Below the pieces are notes generated by a model. That model saw only the letters and a list, made by a program, of their open reading frames with translations. It was not told the origin of the DNA and made no database searches. The position numbers and the translations under genes were made by a program. Below, piece after piece: positions 32,401 to 40,413 of a stretch of 64,000 nt of DNA; positions within the stretch are counted from its first letter, which is position 1; each line of letters begins with the position of its first letter. Location: assembly GCA_030407315.1 (NCBI GenBank), contig JALQPE010001972.1, positions 1 through 64,000 of the forward strand, written 5' to 3'. Origin of the DNA: Asparagopsis taxiformis. Its lineage: Eukaryota; Rhodophyta; Florideophyceae; Bonnemaisoniales; Bonnemaisoniaceae.

Positions 32401-33539
32401 GTATAGTTTTGTCCTTTCAAAGAGTACTCTCTGAATTTTCCTATCCTGGATGTACACACATTACCATGGAAACTTAGTAACTCATCCGAGTCGGAAGCAT
32501 CCAATTGTGTGTTATCACGCCACGCAAGGTCGAATATTTGTGGCGTAGTAATGTCTGCTCGTGCATATTCGCTTGGTGGAACGATAAGTACAGGTGCTGA
32601 TTGGCCTGTTGTTGCTCGTTCGACCCGGCTTCTTCGTAGAATTGCGGAGGAAGCTACACGGGCTGCACTGCGCTCTACGTTTACAGGAAAATAAACGGTT
32701 TCTGAACGCAACCATGCATTGTAGAATAGCCACGGTCTCACCTTACGCACTATTGTCGAATAATGAGGCAGACCTTGCTGAACATGTTTATTCGTTGAGC
32801 CTTTTCTCGCGAAATCGAACAAAACACGATCTTCCTGCAAGCTAGCGGCAGTACTTTTTGTGGAGCCTGTCAGCTTTGCGACAGTATACAGCGTAGTCCA
32901 TTGTGTCATGTAATTGCGAGCTTTGTCTGGATTGGACGTGTTCATGATAAAGGGAGAAGAGATTAGGAGCTTCGCTTCTGCCTCCTCCTGTAGTAGCAGG
33001 TCTTTATCATTCGACACGGTATCATGTTCTGAGAATACATCATCGGGTTCGTCAGAACTATCGTGATGGAATTCAGTAGGAACTGTCGCAACAGCAGAAG
33101 CAGGTTCACTCCTAGAAGGAAGTATCATATCACAATGGTCGGGAATGGTGGATAGGTTTTCAACTGCTGGAGGTGGCAGGGTGTTTCCCTCTTCGCTTTT
33201 GGCGTACTCCATAGAGACAGTGGTATCCATGGGTACCAGAGCAATAGAATGCAAGCTATTGTTCCCAGTTGTAGACGTATCCAGGACAGGGGAGGAAGGG
33301 GGTGTTGCATCTGGGAGCCGGTGGTTGATAGCATTTGGATTCTGGGGAATGTTCAAAGTGCTGTCATGGTCTATTTGTGGGGGAGGAAGAGGGTTTTGCA
33401 TTGGTCTCCAGCCCATGTGATGGACGGAGAAAGGGTCAGAAACTGTTCTGGTAGTCGAACGCCGAGCCCGATTACGACCAGGGTATACATTGTTGTATCG
33501 TAGTCGTAGGCCAGTCCTAGACTTTCTCGGTCTTGCCAT
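29493..33539 (-). CDS. Plavaka/CACTA-like DDE transposase
   Basis: A long uninterrupted frame; Met 33539 (MARPRKSRTG, with a basic AT-hook-like start) is the likely start, giving 1,348 residues, and an upstream in-frame Met lies at 33629. The N-terminal 250 residues are acidic and disordered. The core resembles EnSpm/CACTA and Plavaka transposases. YCDDFNEASGKKGS (near residue 574) has the first acidic residue. FLDFIGFVSDYPACSHVLDVMG then leads into a CPCHLC zinc-type pair (near 680). AELSFEATHQQMKR (near 1035) has the probable catalytic Glu. These enzymes cut and paste elements with inverted ends. Hairpin H1 lies beyond the stop and H2 upstream of the start, so the gene sits between two copies. 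The intact frame suggests recent activity. Superfamily by motif only. Confidence 0.75.
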   Translation of the reverse strand: MARPRKSRTGLRLRYNNVYPGRNRARRSTTRTVSDPFSVHHMGWRPMQNPLPPPQIDHDSTLNIPQNPNAINHRLPDATPPSSPVLDTSTTGNNSLHSIALVPMDTTVSMEYAKSEEGNTLPPPAVENLSTIPDHCDMILPSRSEPASAVATVPTEFHHDSSDEPDDVFSEHDTVSNDKDLLLQEEAEAKLLISSPFIMNTSNPDKARNYMTQWTTLYTVAKLTGSTKSTAASLQEDRVLFDFARKGSTNKHVQQGLPHYSTIVRKVRPWLFYNAWLRSETVYFPVNVERSAARVASSAILRRSRVERATTGQSAPVLIVPPSEYARADITTPQIFDLAWRDNTQLDASDSDELLSFHGNVCTSRIGKFREYSLKGQNYTLRAEEDKDGSPVPAFGGSIVELRVISGRHASPLDPTLSSLFQQESLSSSHESFKALTSSSWINSGAAFHSRLSVSPHSYGSAFILQKESFREYARPGDHLTVLSPSPECNPTQNCGIQFFIGLVVSSPGPPGPSQKLLFLVNSEGHYKVVGGTRAINNVKLLKPGTSSSPFHPTHLRGVLSCGTTYYVYPFLLYCDDFNEASGKKGSAGGCYMLPMGLPLDCRRNSSAVRVIGVTGPGVSTNHILRHISRDIIQGCTSGFRDVDPDGNECLIFLDFIGFVSDYPACSHVLDVMGHNADCPCHLCFFVRGGKYGKNSQFGYDTRLHSSSDTHFRTSERTAAVQSSESSANILKYLGLRTVQNITDTPLHLIERLLHEARSKGLVPTGTPLGNDGLRIPVVPAILDPYRSTFVGIDHLLHGLAKDALDNAFSSLPNDGVRRLADRFMVDALRVLGLANQNKIYNFNAGETHTMGISDRFAVLLVAEHCFRSSLKFQSQTTRSSEGSGSRSLQASEEQRHLSLELVRLLSSISAATYFLPRKNIDGSEAVQRATGNSAHNSLRRLQQLSKEYATLVDDLLKTVPTRQRSTAVSKKRKMQTEGIVTNDNDHIEMENKTAGFRARKILDNKPNLHRLIEAFEHTVPLLGHARQVAELSFEATHQQMKRGLEHSGGADRQLDAMLAALGNYWKGSLHLALKSFSNSTPASVERQRSKRFLLRVLFGREHCKSMENLPASTLHDLCQEPLLEHLNRSSLPFFSSPYSYYSWTGVPSSLPQQDFSCGQNSDAVMLRGKPCKGARLSSAHPAFAASPSAASRDFSKPQEIASGCVVQACYSASPSSRILQKTCSPSFWAVTTVFDLTIDGNIASPGNVCIDESHQENLSPPHATVLPVIKQKSSPTTFAPNTDSGSWFLPLTSGVRKVGLLHNCSPSLCSVEQGTSNGGITHGGPSFMDGGSFSIFARADGYPPRTA

Positions 33540-33754
33540 GTCTCGATGACAGACAATATGCAGGCTCTGATATGTGTGTGAGGGACCGCGTGTAGGCCTT
33601 GCTGTAGTGAGCATAGAAACGAAACACACAGATGTAAAGCTGTAGAAAGGGAGAACATGAATAAGTCGACCGTTACAGTCTAATAGTTTAACTATGACCT
33701 TGCTCAGTTGAACATACGACTATACTACCCATAAACAGAAATCATTCATGGAAC

Positions 33755-33894
33755 GGGAGATGTTGAAATTTGATAATTTTTTTCGCTCCGAAATTACTGC
33801 AGTAAAAAGTGATCTAGGTTGGTGCACTTTGCTAGATCACTTTTTACTGCAGTAATTTCGGAGTGAAAAAAATTACCAAATTTCAACATCTCCC
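33755..33894. repeat. Hairpin repeat H2
   Basis: An almost perfect 140-base palindrome with arms from GGGAGATGTTGAAATTTG through the ATTACTGCAGTAAAAAGTGATCTAG core; the loop is GTTGGTGCACTTTG-like. It lies about 215 bases upstream of the transposase start and may hold its promoter. It is preceded by CATGGAACGGGAGATGT, shared with H3. Confidence 0.9.
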
Positions 33895-34653
33895 TGAGCT
33901 TCCGGGCGCCGAACTTGGGCTTTTCCAACAACCTGCACCGGAATTAGCCCCATATGCAGCGCTTGAGTTCCCTGGGGCGCTCGGGACATCACCTCCTCGG
34001 AGGCTGTTATACACGCACGTTCACTTCCCAACCTTGGAGAGGAAGTTATGCGAGCACATTGAACGCGTTAACATCAAGGTGTATGCTGTACTTTGTACTC
34101 AGTGGGCATCATTTATCCTTTTCTGTAATCATAGTTGTAGGTTTAGTCGTATACGACTCTAATGTGTTATATCGAGAGGGGAAGGTACGTACAGGATAAT
34201 CTCAATAGGTCATTAGGAGTATTATTGTCATAGGACCCATTCCGCGGTATACTACATGTCTATATATAGATGATCTAGGAAGTGAAGTCGACGAGACAAA
34301 CTACCAGGTAAAATAGACCAAACTTCTTTAAAGCTTCACTTCATGTACCCTACGTATGGGATAGCCCCTATTTGGAAAGACTTGGATAGTGCATATTGCA
34401 TTCCAGCCGCAGCAGGAATTCAAAAGTCTTACACGTATGTTTAGTGGCTGCTATGTCTAGTCAGAATTCGGAATGGGTCGTTTACCTATGGGAATGTTGT
34501 ACAAACTAGTGATTTCAAAATAATGTTGTGCTCTGTGAAGTGCTGCAACATGACTAACTTTGTTGAAACAGTGATAGCTCAACCGTGCTTACGTGGCCAG
34601 GTTCCCTGGTTTGAGCACCTCTGTCAACGCGGTGTCCATGGAACGGGAGATGT
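33895..34653. other. Spacer between hairpins H2 and H3
   Basis: Mostly non-coding. A plus-strand frame to 34162 (99 codons, starting inside H2) reads protein-like over about 33900-34090 (GLFQQPAPELAPYAALEFPG). It may be the last exon or remnant of a lost gene. I recognise no family. The rest, 34163-34653, holds nothing that I can name. Confidence 0.3.
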
Positions 34654-34775
34654 AAAAAATTGGTAATTTTTTTCGCTCCGAAATTACTGCAGTAAAAAGT
34701 GATCTAGGTTGGTGCACTTTGCTAGATCGCTTTTTACTGCAGTAATTTCGGAGCGAAAAAAATTACCAAATTTTA
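34654..34775. repeat. Hairpin repeat H3
   Basis: The arms include TTGGTAATTTTTTTCGCTCCG and the ATTACTGCAGTAAAAAG core, closing at AAATTACCAAATTTT. One arm reads GTGATCTAG and the other CTAGATCGC, a single mismatch. It is closest to H2. Confidence 0.9.
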
Positions 34776-34999
34776 GGACCTCAACGCCAGGGGTCCAGCG
34801 CCCTTCGCGACTTGCGAAGGCACACTGGTTGCAACTAGTATACTACCATTCTTTACCTTGCCATGCACGAGAAGGGGAGAGGGCAGAGGACTATCAACGG
34901 AAGGAGATTCTGACAAACTACAAGTAGACTATAGGAATGTGGGAGAACATGGAAACAAGAGAAATATCAGTTTAGAGCATGTTATAGTTAATATGCTAT

Positions 35000-37900
35000 C
35001 TATTCAACTGTAATATACTCTTCGCTACTACTTTCCTCTTCCTTATCACTATCCGACACGTAGTCGTGATCGAAATCGTAGGGCTCCGGCAGAGCATTGG
35101 GGTCGTCACCCAGCCCTGGCGCATAAACTAGGTCGTTGACGAGCTCGGAGGAGACACGCGCAGCCATTGTGTGGACCCGAATATGGTGACCATACGGCAT
35201 TCCAGTGTTGGAAAGCCTGGTCTTCACGAAATCGTGGTCCTGCCATCCTGGACCTGCATGTTCCAAGTCTCCACGAGAGACAAAAACAGAGAAGGGAGGT
35301 ATCCAGACCAACTTGGGAACGAGGTGGGGCCAGACGTCCAGGAAGGCCTTGCGTGGGGAGTTGAGGAAGGTATGGCTGCGAGGTCGTACCAGAATCGGGG
35401 AACCCACTGCACCAGTTGCAATGAATGCATAGTCAGGATCTGGTGCAGGTTTACCGTAGTATCGGTTGGGTTCCCCTGGCGGTGGACCGGGGTATGTGAA
35501 GTCCAGATGAGGTATCTGACGATCACAGCCCGACCCTGTGAGCAGCATCCGAAGACCTGTTCTACCGAACCTGAGCTTGGAGCCTTCCTTGAATCCCTTC
35601 AATGACGAAACGGAATCTTCTAAGTGGAGCTTTTCTGCTATAATAGCGAGCAGAACATCCACAGAGACCTTATCGTGAGCTATTGGACCAGACGCAAGCG
35701 TGTCCAGGTCTTCGACAACGGCCTTGCAGGGGGTCATGTACCGCTGCCGAGACGGCCCCCCTTCTGCATCCTTACCTCGAGAACCGGAATTCAGAATCGA
35801 AATCCACGCACCTTCCTCGTCTTCCGAGAACTTCTTCGCAAAGGCTGCCAGAAGGTCGTGGATACTAGACCGCACTTCCTTAGCTCCTAGTATGTTCTCC
35901 AGGACAACATATCCATCAGAATCAATACTAGCCCTTGCCCGCTCGAAATACACAGCCCTCTCGATGGACGAAGAACCAGCCATGGAGTCAATATCCTCCC
36001 TCAGTTCCTCCACCTCCCCTTCCGTCAAGTAGAACCCAGAGCGGTGTTCAGGATGAAGTAGGCTCGAAACTGAACGGACGAACGATTCAGCTTCGGCCAC
36101 GGAAGTATTCTCGAGGAGGTGGGGAGGTGGACTCGGCTGTTCGTCCTCGTACCGGTGGACCAGAAACCCCTTCGAAGTCACCTTCGATTTCGTGGGGGTT
36201 TCTTCCTCCTCCTCACTCTCACCTTCATTGTCACGCTCCTTCTCACCCGAAGACGGGGGTTGACCAGGAAGCGGAAGGGAGGGAGGAGGGGAAGAAGTGC
36301 TGCCAAGAGCGATGAGCTGCTCTGCAACGGCAGCACTTCTGGTCTTCGACCGAGTAACCCGGGCCGGAAGCGGACTAAAGGTATCGTCCCTTTTCCTCTT
36401 TTCCCCTCGGCGGGTACTCTTGGAGGGCTTCTTGACCTTGCCCAGAGATATGGGAGTCTTCTCTCCTACGGTGCTCCTCTTGTCCTTGACACCCGCTTCA
36501 CCCTTGTCCTGTTCCACCGACTCGGTCGTTGAGCCTCCTTTGCGAAAAGGATTGAACTCATCCCCATCCCACGCTTCTTGTAACGTGACCCCTGCAGGAG
36601 GGGTCCAAGAAGGGGGGTCATTGGGTTGACGACCATCATAGCACCGACGGGAGCAGACGAAGACCATGTCTCGCTCACCTTGATTCAGGTACTTGATGGG
36701 GATGAGATGGTGGACGCGGGGATAGTCGCACAGGTTGTGAACTGGCTTAGAGTTGCACGCTGTGCATTTGTGCACAGCGGCAGAGCCGGGAAAGCGACAG
36801 TGCGGTCCAAGAGAGCAAGGGAAGGGGCGTGGAGTAGTTTCGTCGGCCGGAATGCGAATGGCACGCGAAACGGGATACTCCGCACCACCCCCCAGCGGTT
36901 CAGAGACTTCCGCAGTTTCGGGGTTCTGCTGTTCCCCCATAGGAGTGGGGGGAACTGGAGCAGGGGAGGGTGGTGACACAGCCATAGGAGACTTGGGGGG
37001 AGAAGATGGAGCCCGGGCAGCGGAGGGTGTTGAGACAGCCATGGGAGACTGAGCAGGAGAGGGATGAGGAGAAGGGGTGGTGGGATTGGCAGGAGGGGTG
37101 GTGGGATTGCCTGAGGACCCGGGAGCATTCTGCTGCGTTTGTTCAGGTGGAACAGCAGCAGAAATGTCCAAGGGACCAGTTTCATCCTCTGGGAGGGGCT
37201 CAGAGGGAAGGGGGACAGGGAGAGGCTCGATGATAGTTTCTCCGAACTGTGTCGGAGAACGATCCTTGCCAGGCACTTGCGATGGTGATCCTGGCGGAGG
37301 GACAGGTGCAGGAGGAGCACTCGTTGAAGCCCTCGCACCCTCCTCCATTACCACGTCATTGGCGGGAGTGGTATTCGCAGCAGAGTCCAACGGCTCAGTA
37401 CGAGGAGGAGTCTGTTGCTTCGGTGCAACATTGAAACGATGCTGGATGACCGAACGGAAATCTTCTATACGAAGATCTTGGTTCTCCGTTCTCTTCGGCA
37501 CCGGCTCCTCCTCGTACTGAACCATACGCTTGAACACGGATTTCCAGGTCGGGATCATTTCCTTTCCATCCGGTTCAAGGTCTTCCAGGTCTGCCAATTG
37601 CTCCGTACTGAGGTCAACCATGGGTGCTAGTTCACGGATGACCTCGTAGAAATCTCTAACGTAATTGAGATATGTACGGAGCTGGAGACCTGGGATACGT
37701 CCAAACGAATGCATCAGCAGCACAGACCGGTAGTGAAGGCATTTGACCATCAATTCACTAGCACGGTCTTCAGCCTTCGTGAATGCTGTGTCTTTTAGGA
37801 CCAGAAGGCTGATGCCGACCTCGTTCTCCTTCCTCCCGGAAGCCATCTTGTAGGCTGCGTACGTGCGAGGCGAACGTCGCATATTCATAGCTACATTGAC

Positions 37901-38542
37901 GATGGACGTCACGGTACTCTTCCGGAGGATGCCAGAAAAATGACGTTGGAAGAACCAATTAGACAGCTGCGAAGCCGTCATGTTGGCCAGATTCCTATCC
38001 CCAGGTTGAGCGTACTTGAGGTTGCAATTGTATATGCTAATGATAGCATGTATACGATCCCGGATGGTGGTTGGCAAAACAGTGTGAACAAGCTCATTCA
38101 ACCGCTGACTGAGGTAAAGGACATCCTCCATAGTCATTGGCGCACCATCCGGCCTCAAGGCTTCCTGGACAGGAACGTTGTCCACAACGGAAGCTAAACG
38201 CTCAACCTGTTCCTCCTTCGCCCGCACCAGAGCTCCACGACGATGAAGACCGTCCGCTATGTAGTAGCGTGTTCCATCGGGCCCAAATGGTAGATTTACC
38301 ACAGTCATGGAGCCCACAGAAGAGGTCTGAAAGCCTTCGAGAACCATCTTCTGGAACAGCACTTCAACATGAGAGACATCAACCTCGCGGGATGTTTCTT
38401 CCGTGACATGAATGTCAGCGATCGGAAGTTTCGTTTCCCTGAACAGGTAGTTCGAAAGCGAGGTGCCAGTGCGGGACATGGCAGGGATGGTGAGCTCTCG
38501 AGCTGCACTGGTGGTCGACAGAGGGATAGTACGCGGAGGCAT
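35000..38542 (-). CDS. ParB-like / zinc-finger / 2-oxoglutarate dioxygenase protein
   Basis: One open frame of 1,180 residues from Met 38542. An N-terminal ParB/Srx-like domain (residues 35-130) contains YYIADGLHRRGAL near residue 95, followed by a helical segment to about 320. A proline/serine-rich linker (380-560) leads to a Cys/His cluster (570-635: CSLGPHCRFPG, HKCTACNSK, VCSRRCYD) that probably binds zinc. Basic, nuclear-signal-like stretches follow (STRRGEKRKRDD). The C-terminal dioxygenase domain (about 880-1140) has PHLDF (His/Asp near 1012) and LEHAGPGW (His near 1095) as the HxD...H iron ligands; a later Arg (IRVH) may bind 2-oxoglutarate. The tail is acidic. The decayed gene at 1.8-5.7 kb has the same layout. 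Predicted: a nuclear oxidase guided by DNA- or chromatin-binding modules. Substrate unknown. H3 follows the stop and H4 lies upstream. Confidence 0.75.
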   Translation of the reverse strand: MPPRTIPLSTTSAARELTIPAMSRTGTSLSNYLFRETKLPIADIHVTEETSREVDVSHVEVLFQKMVLEGFQTSSVGSMTVVNLPFGPDGTRYYIADGLHRRGALVRAKEEQVERLASVVDNVPVQEALRPDGAPMTMEDVLYLSQRLNELVHTVLPTTIRDRIHAIISIYNCNLKYAQPGDRNLANMTASQLSNWFFQRHFSGILRKSTVTSIVNVAMNMRRSPRTYAAYKMASGRKENEVGISLLVLKDTAFTKAEDRASELMVKCLHYRSVLLMHSFGRIPGLQLRTYLNYVRDFYEVIRELAPMVDLSTEQLADLEDLEPDGKEMIPTWKSVFKRMVQYEEEPVPKRTENQDLRIEDFRSVIQHRFNVAPKQQTPPRTEPLDSAANTTPANDVVMEEGARASTSAPPAPVPPPGSPSQVPGKDRSPTQFGETIIEPLPVPLPSEPLPEDETGPLDISAAVPPEQTQQNAPGSSGNPTTPPANPTTPSPHPSPAQSPMAVSTPSAARAPSSPPKSPMAVSPPSPAPVPPTPMGEQQNPETAEVSEPLGGGAEYPVSRAIRIPADETTPRPFPCSLGPHCRFPGSAAVHKCTACNSKPVHNLCDYPRVHHLIPIKYLNQGERDMVFVCSRRCYDGRQPNDPPSWTPPAGVTLQEAWDGDEFNPFRKGGSTTESVEQDKGEAGVKDKRSTVGEKTPISLGKVKKPSKSTRRGEKRKRDDTFSPLPARVTRSKTRSAAVAEQLIALGSTSSPPPSLPLPGQPPSSGEKERDNEGESEEEEETPTKSKVTSKGFLVHRYEDEQPSPPPHLLENTSVAEAESFVRSVSSLLHPEHRSGFYLTEGEVEELREDIDSMAGSSSIERAVYFERARASIDSDGYVVLENILGAKEVRSSIHDLLAAFAKKFSEDEEGAWISILNSGSRGKDAEGGPSRQRYMTPCKAVVEDLDTLASGPIAHDKVSVDVLLAIIAEKLHLEDSVSSLKGFKEGSKLRFGRTGLRMLLTGSGCDRQIPHLDFTYPGPPPGEPNRYYGKPAPDPDYAFIATGAVGSPILVRPRSHTFLNSPRKAFLDVWPHLVPKLVWIPPFSVFVSRGDLEHAGPGWQDHDFVKTRLSNTGMPYGHHIRVHTMAARVSSELVNDLVYAPGLGDDPNALPEPYDFDHDYVSDSDKEEESSSEEYITVE

Positions 38543-38762
38543 GTTGTTTTTGCCGAGTGGGTAGCGCGGAAGTGTAGTGAGAAAGAGAGGGGGATAGGAG
38601 AATAGAGATGGTTGAGGAGAGATAGACTGTCGCTTTAGAGAGACAGTGGGAGGGAGAGTGTGGTGGATAGTGCCAGAGAGATTGGCAATGAAGTGGTAGA
38701 GAGGATCCCTGAAAGGTTGGCAGAGAGAGGTAGGTAGAGGTGGAGAGATTGGTGTAGGGAGT

Positions 38763-38791
38763 GAAAGAGAGAAAGAGAGAGAGAGAGAGCG
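38763..38791. repeat. GA simple repeat
   Basis: GAAAGAGAGAAAGAGAGAG-type run in the region upstream of the ParB/dioxygenase start (38542, minus strand). It lies within a purine-rich plus strand of about 350 bases that would be the gene's C/T-rich 5' untranslated or promoter DNA. Confidence 0.85.
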
Positions 38792-39047
38792 GAACAGTGC
38801 GTCTCGTAGGGGGAAGTCCTCGATCGGGATTGCTTTTCAGGTGCAGAAGAAGCAGAGAGAGTAGCAGATGAGTAGGAGCCGAGAAAGAAGAAGTGGATGG
38901 TCGTGTAAGGTATGCACTTGAAGGTTGTCCAAACAGGACCGTGGGACAGCGCAATATAACAACTAATGCGCATAATATCCGCCGGTTGCGTCCTAATCAA
39001 TCAGAACTCATATTGAACGGTCATGGAGAGAATGGAGGATGGGCATT

Positions 39048-39167
39048 AAATTTGGTAATTTTTTTCGCTCTGAAATTACTGCAGTAAAAAGTGATCTAGC
39101 TTTGTGCACTTAGGTAGATCACTTTTTACTGCAGTAATTTCAGAGCGAAAAAAATTTCCAAATTTTA
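39048..39167. repeat. Hairpin repeat H4
   Basis: Arms TTAAATTTGGTAATTTTTTT and its reverse complement with slight decay (AAATTTCC in place of AAATTACC). The core is ATTACTGCAGTAAAAAG with GTGATCTAG. It lies about 500 bases upstream of the ParB/dioxygenase gene. Confidence 0.9.
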
Positions 39168-39551
39168 AGCGCATCTTGAGCTGACCCGTGGCGCCTTTTC
39201 GGCGACTGCTCTAGCCTGCACTAAACGCGACCGTTGCTTCGATGATTTTATTGAGCAAAACAGAATGGCTTACGTTTACTTTCTACAATAAACGGTCTTT
39301 GACGCAGCTTGACTGTGTCTATCAAGTTGTATGCGTCACTGCCAATGTGCCCATTTCAGCTGGCTCAGAGTAATTCATCGAGTACGGACACGAAATACTG
39401 TTCTGTGTAACCAGCACCCTGTCAGGAGAAATGTTGAGAAGTAAATGTTTTCCCATCTTCCTTTACACCCTGTTCATAGAATTCAAATAAGTGTATGCGA
39501 GACAGGATGTAAATCCTTGCACAGGTCCCCTAAACGACGTAAAATACGAGC
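39168..39551 (+). pseudogene. Inverted duplicate of methyltransferase-SET gene end
   Basis: From about 39330 to 39440 the plus strand repeats the 3' end of the methyltransferase-SET gene (40414 to about 40510, minus strand). The frame reading VCVTANVPISAGSE is visible, followed by a stop mutation and a slipped FIEYGHE. The adjoining 39175-39325 matches, inverted, the spacer at 40000-40143. The piece is a by-product of rearrangement and encodes nothing intact. Confidence 0.7.
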
Positions 39552-39674
39552 GTAAAATTTGGTAATTTTTTTGGCTGTGAAATTACTGCAGTAAAAAGCG
39601 ATCTAGCTTGTGCACTTAGGTAGATCGCTTTTTACTGCAGTAATTTCAGAGCCAAAAAAATTACCAAATTTTAC
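39552..39674. repeat. Hairpin repeat H5
   Basis: Outer arms GTAAAATTTGGTAATTTTTT and AAATTACCAAATTTTAC; core TTACTGCAGTAAAAAGCGATC. The complete 123-base sequence appears identical, in reverse orientation, to H6. Confidence 0.9.
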
Positions 39675-39965
39675 AGTCTAGCTTGTGGCGCCTGTGGCAC
39701 TTGCCTTGCACATCTCCCCTCATACCGCGGACCAATACCCTCTGTTTCGGGCATCTCAACCATCGGAACGGAAGCCAGCGAGCAATGCAATGTAGTTGTT
39801 CCTCTACTTTTCCATCGCTATATTCACCCGGATGTACATGAACTAATCTAAATGCACCGTATGGTAATGCACGAAGCATGACCACGAATACATGTTCTGG
39901 TCTGTCCCTCCCTTAGTGGAGCTACTTGCGCTTGCGAGCAAACAATCGTGACACCCACAAGGTGT
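39675..39965 (-). pseudogene. Fragment resembling the dioxygenase C-terminus
   Basis: A short minus-strand stretch reads RPEHVFVVMLRALPYGAFRL and then VHVHPGEYSDG. It resembles the last strand of the dioxygenase at 35.2 kb (HDFVKTRLSNTGMPYGHHIR) in the H-x-F-V, PYG and R-x-H positions. No iron-ligand region is present. It may be the tail of a third, diverged copy. The similarity is short, so the call is tentative. Confidence 0.35.
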
Positions 39966-40143
39966 GGTACAGAACCATCATACACAGTCGAGCTGCGTCA
40001 AAGACCGTTTATTGTAGAAAGTAAACGTAAGCCATACCATTTTGCTTAATGACATCATTGAAGCAACGGTCGTGTTGAGTGCAGACTAGAGCTCAGACTA
40101 GAGCAGTCGCCGAAAAGGCACCACAGGCGCCACAAGCTATACT

Positions 40144-40266
40144 GTAAAATTTGGTAATTTTTTTGGCTCTGAAATTACTGCAGTAAAAAGCGATCTACCT
40201 AAGTGCACAAGCTAGATCGCTTTTTACTGCAGTAATTTCACAGCCAAAAAAATTACCAAATTTTAC
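40144..40266. repeat. Hairpin repeat H6
   Basis: The reverse complement of H5, apparently identical over its length. It begins about 150 bases beyond the stop codon of the methyltransferase-SET gene. Confidence 0.9.
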
Positions 40267-40413
40267 GCTCGTATTTTACGTCGTTTAGGGGACCTGTGCA
40301 AGGATTTCCCTCCTGGCTCACATACACGTACTTGAACTACAATTCTATGAACAGAGTTTAAAGGAAGATGGGAAAACATTTACTTCTCAACATTTCTCCA
40401 GACAGGGTACTGG

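Noticed and set aside
29493..33539. Assignment of the transposase to the KDZ group, which is linked to TET/JBP genes in fungi
   Set aside because: The expected KDZ motifs (such as a DGNF-type first Asp) were not found; the CDDFNE and CPCHLC pattern fits Plavaka/CACTA better.
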